Part shown: piece after piece, positions 1 to 7,907 of the stretch
Layout: each line of letters begins with the position of its first letter
Numbering within the stretch: the stretch's first letter is position 1
Assembly: GCF_947497045.1 (NCBI RefSeq)
Contig: NZ_CANMEU010000014.1
Span: forward strand, 1-64,000
Direction of reading: 5' to 3'
Length of the DNA: 64,000 bases
From: an uncultured Tateyamaria sp.
Lineage (GTDB): Bacteria; Pseudomonadota; Alphaproteobacteria; Rhodobacterales; Rhodobacteraceae
Translations under genes and position numbers: made by a program
The notes under the pieces: generated by a model
What the model saw: the letters and a program-made list of their open reading frames with translations, nothing else
Told to the model about the DNA's origin: nothing
Databases searched by the model: none

Positions 1-2135
1 TGGGCAAGACTAGCCTGTTGTTGAAAATAATTGACGAGTTTACTGAGGCGGGCATCAAAAGCATCAGAGTCGATTTAGGGGCAGTCGCAATGTCTATCGA
101 TGCGCCTCGTCCCACTACAGAGTTTGTTAATGCTTTTGCTGATGAGGTTTGCGCAGCACTTGGACTTGAAATCGAGTGTGATTCCTATTTTGATGAATGT
201 GGAGATGGTCTAACTGGGCGGCGCGGCCATGACCATAAATTCTTACTCGACTTCTTTTTGGAAGTGGTTGTCCCACATCTAGACGGAAAGACTTACATTT
301 TCTTGGATGAACTTGATCGCGCACGATACTACGGGAATGCGCTAGAAGTTCTGAGTCGCTTTCTTTCGGAATTAATGAGTGATCCCAAATTCGATAATTT
401 GCGGTTCATCTTAACAGGTTTGTCAAATATTACGATGCTAGGTGTCGATGATCTAGCAAAATTTGACCGTGTACTACCAATTCGTATCCCAGATTTTGAT
501 TTGTCGAATGAGACTATAAATGGGTTCTCTTCGGGAATTGACTATGTGCAAGCGGACTTAGCTAATGAGCTCTGCAGGACAGTTCTCGAGTATACTTCAG
601 GGCAACCCCTTCTCACTAATATTCTTCTAAGAGAAGTGCAGCGGGATAAAATTGATACTGAGTGTGGAGTTAGGCGACTGGTGGCTGAATTGGTTGCTAT
701 GGCTCGGGGCAAAAAAAGTTCGATTCGATTTCAAAATGATAAAAATCACTTTTTGGAACCTTGGCGTGTTCTTGAGCAAGAATATCCTCAGCAGGCAAGC
801 CAAGTCCTAATTGCTTATGGTGAAGCTCTCAAGAATGGTCAGGCTCAAGTGCTTCAAGATCGCCCGCACGCGGCAATGCTCGCGACAGGGCTTACTGTGT
901 TTGATGAGAAAGTTGGGTACACACAACGTTCAAAGATCTACTCGAAGGTCCTGGACAATAGTTGGCTCAACGAGCGGCTTCGCGACGTTCTCCACAATGA
1001 GGCCGACGATGGGAAGCAAGAACTGCGCAAAAAGCGCCCTAAGAAAAATGATCTGCCAAAGGTTCTTGTTGCGAATGTCGGCGGGACTCTCGGAATGGAC
1101 GTTGACCAGCATGGAAGGTTGATTGAGCCAGAAGACCCTCAGAAATTCTTTGATAGCATGAAGGACCTCACTGACCTTATCCAGCCACAGGTTCTTACAG
1201 CGATCGGTCGACCAACTGACGGCGCGAACATCACTCCGAAAGATTGGGTATCGATCGCAAAGATGATTTATGATCATCGGGCGGAAGGGATCGCGGGCGC
1301 AGTGATAGCCATGGGTACCGATACCTTGGCTTATGCGGCTAGTGCAGTCGCATTTGCTCTTGGTGATCGACTTCGCTTCCCTGTTGTTTTTACCGGTTCG
1401 CAAGCGCCGAACAACAAGCCATATGCTGATGCGAAGGTGAATTTGTTACGTGCTGCTTTAGTGGCGCGAGAAGGAGAAAAGCTGCCTGAGGTTGTTATTG
1501 CCTTTAATGATGAGGTCATCCGTGCCGTCCGAGCGGAAAAAGTGGACGACTTTCGTTTTAAGGCTTTTGATGCGCCCACTGAAGGCCCTCTTGCAATTAT
1601 TGGCGAGGCACTCGACTACAAGCTGCAGCCACGTCGTCTAGGTTCCTTGCGGGGCTGGGACTTAGAAGCTGATTTTGAAGAGCGAATTCTTAAGGTGGCG
1701 CTACACCCTGGACTTAGACCAGAGTTGCTAGATCTCGTTATAGATCAAGGGGACATAAGGGGGTTGGTCATCGAGTCTCTTGGACTTGGGAACATTCCGG
1801 TAGTTAAAGGCTATGATCTTCTTCCGTCGATTTCTAAGGCGATTGGTAAGAATATCCCGGTTTTAATTTCGGGGCGTTATCCCATCATGCCTGTTTTCAT
1901 GGATAACTACGCGCCAGCCAGTGCGCCCCTTAAGCTCAAAGCAATTTCCGCCGGCGATATGGCTCCGCCAGCGGCACTTACGAAATTCATGTGGGCGATT
2001 GCACAGACCGACAAGGCTATCCGACAAAAAGATACAACCGAAGACCAACGGATCTCCCACATTAAGAAAATTATGGGTGAATCAACGCTGGGCGAAGTGA
2101 CGACGACTAAGCCTGCCAATCGAGATGAAAAATAG
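1..2135 (+). CDS. P-loop (AAA/STAND-like) ATPase fused to an L-asparaginase domain, 5' end missing
   Basis: The frame is open from the left edge, so the N-terminus lies outside the window. The first full codons, from base 3, spell GKTSLLLKII, the second half of a Walker A loop, and YIFLDELDR about 95 residues later fits a Walker B strand. This first part (about 330 visible residues) reads like an AAA-like or STAND NTPase. The second part, from about base 1060 to 2000, has asparaginase hallmarks: NVGGTLGMD (the GGT threonine loop), MGTDTLAYAAS (second catalytic Thr-Asp) and TGSQAPN. Such enzymes hydrolyse L-Asn to Asp and ammonia. The next gene starts 9 bp downstream behind AGGAGA, so the three genes here are one operon. 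An ATPase fused to asparaginase is unusual; a triggered amidohydrolase effector is my inference. The region is AT-richer than the plasmid backbone genes, suggesting transfer. Confidence 0.8.
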   Translation, partial: GKTSLLLKIIDEFTEAGIKSIRVDLGAVAMSIDAPRPTTEFVNAFADEVCAALGLEIECDSYFDECGDGLTGRRGHDHKFLLDFFLEVVVPHLDGKTYIFLDELDRARYYGNALEVLSRFLSELMSDPKFDNLRFILTGLSNITMLGVDDLAKFDRVLPIRIPDFDLSNETINGFSSGIDYVQADLANELCRTVLEYTSGQPLLTNILLREVQRDKIDTECGVRRLVAELVAMARGKKSSIRFQNDKNHFLEPWRVLEQEYPQQASQVLIAYGEALKNGQAQVLQDRPHAAMLATGLTVFDEKVGYTQRSKIYSKVLDNSWLNERLRDVLHNEADDGKQELRKKRPKKNDLPKVLVANVGGTLGMDVDQHGRLIEPEDPQKFFDSMKDLTDLIQPQVLTAIGRPTDGANITPKDWVSIAKMIYDHRAEGIAGAVIAMGTDTLAYAASAVAFALGDRLRFPVVFTGSQAPNNKPYADAKVNLLRAALVAREGEKLPEVVIAFNDEVIRAVRAEKVDDFRFKAFDAPTEGPLAIIGEALDYKLQPRRLGSLRGWDLEADFEERILKVALHPGLRPELLDLVIDQGDIRGLVIESLGLGNIPVVKGYDLLPSISKAIGKNIPVLISGRYPIMPVFMDNYAPASAPLKLKAISAGDMAPPAALTKFMWAIAQTDKAIRQKDTTEDQRISHIKKIMGESTLGEVTTTKPANRDEK

Positions 2136-2144
2136 GAGAACATC

Positions 2145-3635
2145 ATGAATACTGAGAACAAAGGTGTGTTGGTTATATATACCGGGGGAACGATCGGTTC
2201 GATGCCGAAAGACCCAAATGATACAGCGTCGCCTCAAGTGGTGGTTGATTGGAATGATTTCCTAGATCGGACATCTGTCCTAAAGGAAGGTCTCGGCTAT
2301 AGGCTAGGCTTTGCAAAACTGTCAGTCGCCCTTGATTCCTGCGATATCGGCCCCGAACACTGGACAGAAATGGCCGAAATCATCGAGAATAATTACGATG
2401 ACTATGAAGGCTTTGTCATCCTGCATGGCACTGACACGATGGTTTATACCGCTTCTGCATTGTCTTTCATGTTAGCGAACCTCGCCAAGCCGGTGGTGTT
2501 GACAGGATCTCAACGAACACACCTCTTTCAAGCCCGCAATGATGGGCTGCAAAACACAATCACTTCGCTCTCAATTGCCAACCCAAAGGCGACGGGTATT
2601 CCCGTGATCCCAGAGGTGATGATATGTTTTGGAACTGATCTTCTACGAGGCAACCGTTCTAAAAAGAAGGATGCGAACGGCTATATCGCATACGAGTCGC
2701 CAAAGTATCCGAACTTAGCCAAGATAGGCGCCAACATTGAGGTGAATGAAGCGCGCATCTTGCCCATTCCTGATGGCGCCTTCTTCGTTCGGAAGAACCT
2801 TGAGCTAAACGTAATTGACTTCAACGTTTTCCCTGGAGTTGTCCACAATGGCGTCGCCGATTTGTTGTTCGATAGCAAAAGTTTTACTCCAAAGGGTGCG
2901 GTAGTTAGAGCATATGGCGCTGGTAACATCCCCACGGATGAAAAATTCTTGGCCCGGCTTGCAAATGCAAGCCAAAACGACCCAAAGGTCACAATGATCA
3001 ACGTGACCCAATGTACTCAAGGGCGTGTCGAACTTGGGCTTTATGAGACATCCAACAAACTTCTCGCTTTCGGAATGGTTTCAGGAACAGATCTGACCCC
3101 TGAAGCTGCGATGGTTAAGTTGATGGTCGGTTTAGCGGATGAAGACCTACAATATGATCAGGTAGGTTTGCGAAATTTTCTTCAGACCAACCAAGCCGGC
3201 GAGCAAAGTACTTCGATCTATGAGATGCCATTCCCGACACCAGCCGCGAATCTTAGTTCTGGAAAGCCACGTTTCCGGTTTCCAGCGGATCGTGACTTGC
3301 CTGGTACATGGGAACCGTCAGAGCTCGAGGGCGTTCAGTTAAGGCTATATGGTGCGAAGGTCACTGGTCCAGCCGAAGACGAGGCGTTAGAGATTGATGT
3401 CTACGCCAACCTTTCCTCTAATGAGGAACCAAGTGGACCAGAGTCTACTAAGTTCGCGGGTCGCTTTCGTAAGGCACCGACCGCCGACGCATCAATAATC
3501 TCGTTTGATGTCACGGCCGCAACGCGTCGGCTTTTTCGGCCCGGACAACGTTCGTCTTTTAGCCTGATCTTAGCGTCGGAAAAAGGGGACTTGGAATGGC
3601 AGAGAGCTGAGCTTGGCCTCTTCGTAAAAGAATAG
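2145..3635 (+). CDS. Type I-like L-asparaginase with C-terminal accessory domain
   Basis: A 496-residue protein whose first ~340 residues match the asparaginase/glutaminase family. It shows YTGGTIGSM near the N-terminus, LHGTDTMVYTASALSFML around residue 90, and VLTGSQ shortly after, so both catalytic threonines and the Thr-Asp pair are present. No signal peptide is seen, which points to a cytoplasmic enzyme. The family is usually about 330-350 residues; the extra ~130 residues (from about 370) contain FDVTAATRRL and WQRAELGLFV. They look like a beta-sandwich, faintly like the C-terminal domain of tyrosinases (low confidence). AGGAGA sits 6 bp before the ATG. The gene lies between the ATPase-asparaginase fusion and the racemase fusion, so two asparaginase domains of different type are co-expressed. 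Confidence 0.85.
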   Translation: MNTENKGVLVIYTGGTIGSMPKDPNDTASPQVVVDWNDFLDRTSVLKEGLGYRLGFAKLSVALDSCDIGPEHWTEMAEIIENNYDDYEGFVILHGTDTMVYTASALSFMLANLAKPVVLTGSQRTHLFQARNDGLQNTITSLSIANPKATGIPVIPEVMICFGTDLLRGNRSKKKDANGYIAYESPKYPNLAKIGANIEVNEARILPIPDGAFFVRKNLELNVIDFNVFPGVVHNGVADLLFDSKSFTPKGAVVRAYGAGNIPTDEKFLARLANASQNDPKVTMINVTQCTQGRVELGLYETSNKLLAFGMVSGTDLTPEAAMVKLMVGLADEDLQYDQVGLRNFLQTNQAGEQSTSIYEMPFPTPAANLSSGKPRFRFPADRDLPGTWEPSELEGVQLRLYGAKVTGPAEDEALEIDVYANLSSNEEPSGPESTKFAGRFRKAPTADASIISFDVTAATRRLFRPGQRSSFSLILASEKGDLEWQRAELGLFVKE

Positions 3636-3650
3636 GATCTATTTCCGACC

Positions 3651-4976
3651 ATGTTAGATGAACTCGATGCAGCTTACGCCAAGGCCCGGCTCCTTTTGGA
3701 GCCGGGTGAGGACGATTTGCCTGAAGGCGTGAAGACCACAATAAAGTTCTGCATAGAGCATCACACATGGTATTTGCTTTCCAGAAATGCTCCCGTGACG
3801 AGCTGCCGTGATGCGGCATCGCGCCGTCGGCGACTTGGCTATGTCGGAATTCCGCTTTCTGACGAACTTCGCTCGTATCTGGCCGAATTTCGCGACGGGG
3901 ATGGAGCGAAGAAGTACGTCGTTTTGCACTGTAGGGGTCATCAGTCGTTTGATTTTGAGAAGTTATTCGCTTCTTCTGTAGTGCAAGGACGTTCTTTGAA
4001 AAAAGCCGAATTAACCGAAATGGCAAATTCCAATTTTGGGTATGGCCTTATCAACCCATTCACCTCGGTTGAGATTCTGGGAGATAGCAACGAAGTGCTT
4101 CAGATATTTGATGAGACTACAGTTACGAACCCCGGTGAAACTTCAACTATGATGACCAATGCAGGAGATAGAACTTGGGGAATAGAATTTGAACCGAAGG
4201 AGTTTGTCGAGAAACTAGGCTTAGATCTCATAGGCCTTGCCGACATTGCGACGGTTTCGGACCCATTACATAGTGCGCCAAAATTTGGGATATTGACGGG
4301 TAACGCACCGGAATCTGGGATGCTTCTTTGGAAAAGGGTCAATAGCGTATGGCGTTCAAAGCAGGGTGATTTGTACAAAGGAGACATCTCAAATCCAAGT
4401 GTACAAGTTAGTTCTGCCCCAATGATGGGATGGACTATGGAGTTGCAAGAACGGTCACATTTGATCAGGGAAAGAGTACTTAGTGAGGTTAGACAGTTTC
4501 GAAAGGCAGAGGTCGACAAAGTCCTAATTGCTTGCAACACTACGCAATTCTTTGAATCTGACATTCGTCAAGAGTTAGATGGTAGTGGTGTTGAATTTTA
4601 TTCAATTCCAGATGCCGTCAAATTGTGGACTGATAGTAACAGCGATAAACGAATTTTTGCCGCCGGTATTGGGCAAGTGACGAGTGATGCCAAATGGAGC
4701 GCATTCAGATTCATGCATAGCCAGGAAAACATCGTTTTTCCTAATGATAAGCAGACAGATAGGCTAATAGATCTTGCTTACGATGTTAAGGAAGGGGGCG
4801 TTACTCCACGAACATACCAGAAGTTCAGGAGTCTAATTAGAACTTCAAACTGCGATGTTTTCTTATTGCTGCTAACGGAGCTTTCAATGATTTTTGATGT
4901 ATACTCAAAAAGGTCCTTCAACGGGATTGATATAGTTGATGCTGTAGATCTTTATGCTGAGAGTTCGTTGAAATGA
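3651..4976 (+). CDS. YbaK-like editing domain fused to Asp/Glu racemase-like domain
   Basis: A 441-residue protein, third gene of the asparaginase operon. Residues ~25-150 (VTSCRDAASRRRRLG, KKYVVLHCRGHQSFDFEKL, GYGLINPF) resemble the YbaK/ProX aminoacyl-tRNA deacylase fold. Residues ~200-430 resemble an Asp/Glu/hydantoin racemase: KFGILTGNAPESGMLLWKRV corresponds to the glycine-rich N-terminal loop, and VLIACNTTQFF carries the first catalytic cysteine. The second catalytic position, normally in a C-T-E motif, reads LLLTELS with no cysteine, so ordinary two-base racemisation may be lost. It could instead act in one direction, bind Asp/Asn, or hydrolyse. The start has only a weak AGGA about 13 bp upstream, which may mean translational coupling. 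The product would act on the same amino acids as the two asparaginases before it. Confidence 0.65.
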   Translation: MLDELDAAYAKARLLLEPGEDDLPEGVKTTIKFCIEHHTWYLLSRNAPVTSCRDAASRRRRLGYVGIPLSDELRSYLAEFRDGDGAKKYVVLHCRGHQSFDFEKLFASSVVQGRSLKKAELTEMANSNFGYGLINPFTSVEILGDSNEVLQIFDETTVTNPGETSTMMTNAGDRTWGIEFEPKEFVEKLGLDLIGLADIATVSDPLHSAPKFGILTGNAPESGMLLWKRVNSVWRSKQGDLYKGDISNPSVQVSSAPMMGWTMELQERSHLIRERVLSEVRQFRKAEVDKVLIACNTTQFFESDIRQELDGSGVEFYSIPDAVKLWTDSNSDKRIFAAGIGQVTSDAKWSAFRFMHSQENIVFPNDKQTDRLIDLAYDVKEGGVTPRTYQKFRSLIRTSNCDVFLLLLTELSMIFDVYSKRSFNGIDIVDAVDLYAESSLK

Positions 4977-5098
4977 TGCGATATGTTGCCAGTCGTTTCG
5001 AAGATTTAAAGTTTGAATCTCATACGCAGTCTTCGTTCATCAAGCTCCTCCATCAAAAACGATGCCACACATCCGAGTGATAGGTTCGCTGTCCGCAC

Positions 5099-5524
5099 CT
5101 ACTCTGCCATCTCGAGTAAATTTTGGTCAGCTGCAGAGGGATGCGCTTTTGAGTCAGCTATGGAACTGGGCTGATCTTCCGAACTCAACGCATCTTTAGC
5201 AGCTTGCGCCACTTTTCGTAAGCCCAGGAATAAGCCGGCAACATGCGCTCTATGTGGTTTCAGTTCGGAGCCAGCACAAAGCCATCGGTTGAAGGTCGAC
5301 AAGCTAGTATTGCTTAGCTGCGCAACATCCGTTTTCGATAGGCCGGCTATCGGCGCTAAGTGTAGTGCAAGAGCATAAGCGCCCCTAAAATCTCGCGAAC
5401 TGGAAGTATCGCCGCGATCACAAAGATCCAACGCGCCATCTATTGTAGCTAGTATAGAGGTGATCAAGTGATGTGGCAAAACAGACAGATCTGTTGCCAA
5501 AGGTTTGTCGATTTGTTTAGGCAT
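5099..5524 (-). CDS. Small helix-turn-helix protein, probable regulator
   Basis: A 141-residue protein without a recognised family. Its middle, GLSKTDVAQLSNTSLSTFNRWL, has the spacing of a helix-turn-helix (helix, turn at the N-T, recognition helix ending in RWL), comparable to XRE/Cro-like DNA-binding domains. The C-terminal ~40 residues are low-complexity and charged. AAAGGAAAG lies a few bases before the ATG. It is convergent with the racemase gene and diverges from the next operon across a 232-bp region rich in TTTGCA/TGCAAA words. It may therefore control that promoter and itself. This role is inferred from position only. Confidence 0.55.
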   Translation of the reverse strand: MPKQIDKPLATDLSVLPHHLITSILATIDGALDLCDRGDTSSSRDFRGAYALALHLAPIAGLSKTDVAQLSNTSLSTFNRWLCAGSELKPHRAHVAGLFLGLRKVAQAAKDALSSEDQPSSIADSKAHPSAADQNLLEMAE

Positions 5525-5607
5525 TGTCTTTCCTTTCAGGTTCCGCTGCAGAAGCTCCGCTCAAGCTGATGCGGCAATGCACCTTTGCTACCGGTTCACT
5601 CGAGCAC

Positions 5608-5695
5608 TGCAAACATACAAACAGCGTTTTGCAAACATTTGCACATGATGTAGCATTTATGTTGCAAAGAGTCAAATGCGCAAATTCGCGCAAAT
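5608..5695. promoter_or_regulatory. Divergent intergenic region with repeated TGCAAA/GCGCAAAT words
   Basis: Between the HTH gene and the unknown operon there are several copies of TGCAAA or its complement: TGCAAAC at 5608, TTTTGCAAAC at 5627, ATTTGCAC at 5637 and TTGCAAAG at 5662. There are also two exact direct copies of GCGCAAAT exactly 10 bp apart (5678 and 5688). One-helical-turn spacing is typical of operator arrays. A likely reading is that the divergent HTH protein binds here. No clear -35/-10 pair was assigned. Confidence 0.4.
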
Positions 5696-5756
5696 ACTAT
5701 AAAAGCATCTATATCCATGCTAGACCTTTAGTCGAACACTAGGTAGGAGAAGTACT

Positions 5757-6593
5757 TTGAAAGATGCTTTTGATATCAATTTTGTGGAGTTCGCGTCACG
5801 GCGCGTGGCGGATTTGAATGGTGATGACCTGTCCATTGATGATGCCTGCTCGTTCATTCGTGAAACAGATGATGCCAATGTCTTGCCGTGGAAAGACGAA
5901 AAGGTGGCTCACATCTTGGCGACAGGTCGGGCATTCGGTCTTGCTACCAAGTCTACGGTCTACGCTTCGGCCTTCAGCGCTTCACTAAATGCAGCGACGA
6001 CAGGCCCGACGGCGATGGTCTATCCAGACGACTGCAAAGATGAGCCGGACGACGGTGAAGTTGGCGGTATCCTGACAGCAGAATACCTCCGGGGTGCTCG
6101 CATCGTCTACCAAAGTGATAAGCCAACTGGGTCTTCTGAGATGTCTTTGGCTAGGGGCTTTGTAAGTCTGGTGGTTTCTAGCGCGCTCTACGACGCCATG
6201 GGCGTTCCCGGATTTGTCGTTAGTGACCCGCTTCCAGTCACGTATAATACAATGGATACGGCCGGCGTCAGCCGAGCGATTGGCTATAAGCTCGGTTTCC
6301 GTGCGCCGTCTGAGTGTCCGACTGCGCAAGATTACGCGCTTCGTGTTGGATACCAAAGGGCTTCAAATGACCGCGGCCAAGCGTTGGGGCACAATCGATT
6401 TCAGCTGGCGTACTTGCAACCAAAATACGCTGGAAAAATCTTGGATGATGCACTTCAGATCTTATCTTCGCCGAAGGTATTGCTTCGGGCGAGCGGTGTT
6501 ACGCATCGGCTGTCTATCTCAGAGCGCGTTTTTCCCAGGAACACGATCGATTTGCTTTCCGAGCTGCAACTTCTTCTGGGGGAACAAAAGTGA
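5757..6593 (+). CDS. Hypothetical protein, 278 aa
   Basis: I do not recognise this family. The start is TTG behind TAGGAGA at good spacing; no better ATG lies upstream in frame. The protein is soluble-looking, with no signal peptide or membrane segment. It has an acidic N-terminal third, a central stretch of small residues (YASAFSASLNAATTGPTAMVY), and a C-terminal region with regularly spaced basic residues and YQRASNDRGQALGHNRFQ. The following membrane-protein gene overlaps its stop by 4 bp, so the two are translationally coupled. The operon is divergent from a small HTH gene that may control it. Confidence 0.6.
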   Translation: MKDAFDINFVEFASRRVADLNGDDLSIDDACSFIRETDDANVLPWKDEKVAHILATGRAFGLATKSTVYASAFSASLNAATTGPTAMVYPDDCKDEPDDGEVGGILTAEYLRGARIVYQSDKPTGSSEMSLARGFVSLVVSSALYDAMGVPGFVVSDPLPVTYNTMDTAGVSRAIGYKLGFRAPSECPTAQDYALRVGYQRASNDRGQALGHNRFQLAYLQPKYAGKILDDALQILSSPKVLLRASGVTHRLSISERVFPRNTIDLLSELQLLLGEQK

Positions 6594-6865
6594 ACATCTT
6601 CTTGCTCAGCGCTTTACCTATTGCGGCCGGCGTGCTCGTCGTCTTGGCTAATTTGCCTGCGTTGATAAAACTCAGGCAAATGATCCGTGATGGCGAGGCC
6701 GACAATCAATCGCTGTATCGCAACTACCTGCTTCTTGCAGGAAATGGGTTGCTGTTCATTTATACAGCAACCATCGGTGACCTTTTCTTAGCGATCGCAA
6801 GCGCAATCAACACTACGCTTCTGCTGATAATCATCGGTCTGATTTTCATTTCGAGGCGTACATGA
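6590..6865 (+). CDS. Small membrane protein, 91 aa
   Basis: Starts with GTG overlapping the stop of the upstream gene (GTGA). It has three likely membrane segments: residues ~2-22 (LLSALPIAAGVLVVLANLPAL), ~45-63 (NYLLLAGNGLLFIYTATIG) and ~66-87 (LFLAIASAINTTLLLIIIGL). These are separated by a short charged loop, KLRQMIRDGEADNQS. No family is recognised. It probably anchors or partners the 278-residue protein encoded just before it. Its end is convergent with virB11, leaving about 60 bp between them. Confidence 0.55.
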   Translation: MNIFLLSALPIAAGVLVVLANLPALIKLRQMIRDGEADNQSLYRNYLLLAGNGLLFIYTATIGDLFLAIASAINTTLLLIIIGLIFISRRT

Positions 6866-6926
6866 ACTTCGTGCGCAGACAACACAATATGACCGCGCGC
6901 CATTTGGGGTTTGCAACAGCGTGGGA

Positions 6927-7907
6927 TTACTGGGGCATATGGAACTCAGCAATCCCACGTTTACCATCTACCCGCCCAAGTTGGACGATAACATCGATCG
7001 ACTTCTGAATGTAATGCCGCACCTCAGCGAAGGTTAGCGGAGTGCCAGCTTGCAATACCATTATGGCTAACCGATCGATTGCAAGTTCAGCTGTTTCCGC
7101 ATGGATGGTTGAGACAGACCCGCCATGACCTGTGTTGATTGCTTCAAGGTAAGTCAACGCCTCGTCTCCGCGTAGTTCGCCTACGATGATCCGGTCCGGA
7201 CGCATCCGCAAAGACGCCTTCAGAAGCGTGTTCGAACTTCTCTGTGATCCACTGCTGCGACTTGCTAGCAAGGCGACGGTATTGGGTTGGCTGGGAAAAA
7301 GTTCAAACGCATCTTCAATCGTGATCAGCCGTTCGCCATCATCGACATGGGTAAGAAGATGTCGGGCAAAGGTGGTCTTGCCTGTCGATGTGCCACCACT
7401 GATCAGTACATTGAGCCGTTGATGCACTAAAGCCTCCAAAGCTCCTTCAAGATTTTGTTTAGCTTGGTTGGCAATGTCCTTCATCTTTTCAGCCCGCAGT
7501 TGATCCAGCGAGACAGCTTTCCCAAAAAGATAGGATGGTTTGTAGCCCTTCACGCCCGCCGTGGCGAACAGACGGACCGTGATTGAAGCACCCTGTTCTA
7601 TGGCAGGTGGAACCGCGACCTGAACGCGCAGTGGTCGGCCTGCATATTCAACTTTGCCAGACACCAGAGGGTTCTTCTCTGATACGCGGGCATTGGCATC
7701 ACCGACAATTGTCTGTGCCATATTGAATGCCGTAGCGCGGTCAACGGTTTGACCTTCATGCCGCATTGTTGCGTCACCTGCGGCTTCTATCCAGACTTTC
7801 CCATCAGGATTGATTGCGATTTCAACGACGTCGTCCCGCAGCAGCAGATCGCGGAACGGCTCAAGATATCGCTCTAGGTAAGACGCAGGCAGTGGAGGTT
7901 GGCTCAA
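6927..7907 (-). CDS. virB11: VirB11 type IV secretion ATPase
   Basis: A 326-residue secretion ATPase of the PulE/VirB11 family, a hexameric motor at the cytoplasmic face of the T4SS. It shows a Walker A loop GGTSTGKTTFARH, a Walker B/Asp-box strand RLITIEDAFEL, then RMRPDRIIVGELRGDEA and TGHGGSVSTIHAE (His-box region). The N-terminal ~130 residues match the family's N-terminal domain. Length is normal for VirB11. It is the last gene of the virB operon; its start overlaps the virB10 stop by 4 bp. The cognate coupling protein VirD4 is not in the window. Confidence 0.95.
   Translation of the reverse strand: MSQPPLPASYLERYLEPFRDLLLRDDVVEIAINPDGKVWIEAAGDATMRHEGQTVDRATAFNMAQTIVGDANARVSEKNPLVSGKVEYAGRPLRVQVAVPPAIEQGASITVRLFATAGVKGYKPSYLFGKAVSLDQLRAEKMKDIANQAKQNLEGALEALVHQRLNVLISGGTSTGKTTFARHLLTHVDDGERLITIEDAFELFPSQPNTVALLASRSSGSQRSSNTLLKASLRMRPDRIIVGELRGDEALTYLEAINTGHGGSVSTIHAETAELAIDRLAIMVLQAGTPLTFAEVRHYIQKSIDVIVQLGRVDGKRGIAEFHMPQ

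Noticed and set aside
4100-4564. 154-aa minus-strand frame
   Set aside because: Shadow of the racemase-fusion gene on the opposite strand.
5524-5742. 72-aa plus-strand frame between the HTH gene and the unknown operon
   Set aside because: No ribosome-binding site, overlaps the operator-like repeats, sequence has no natural domain look.
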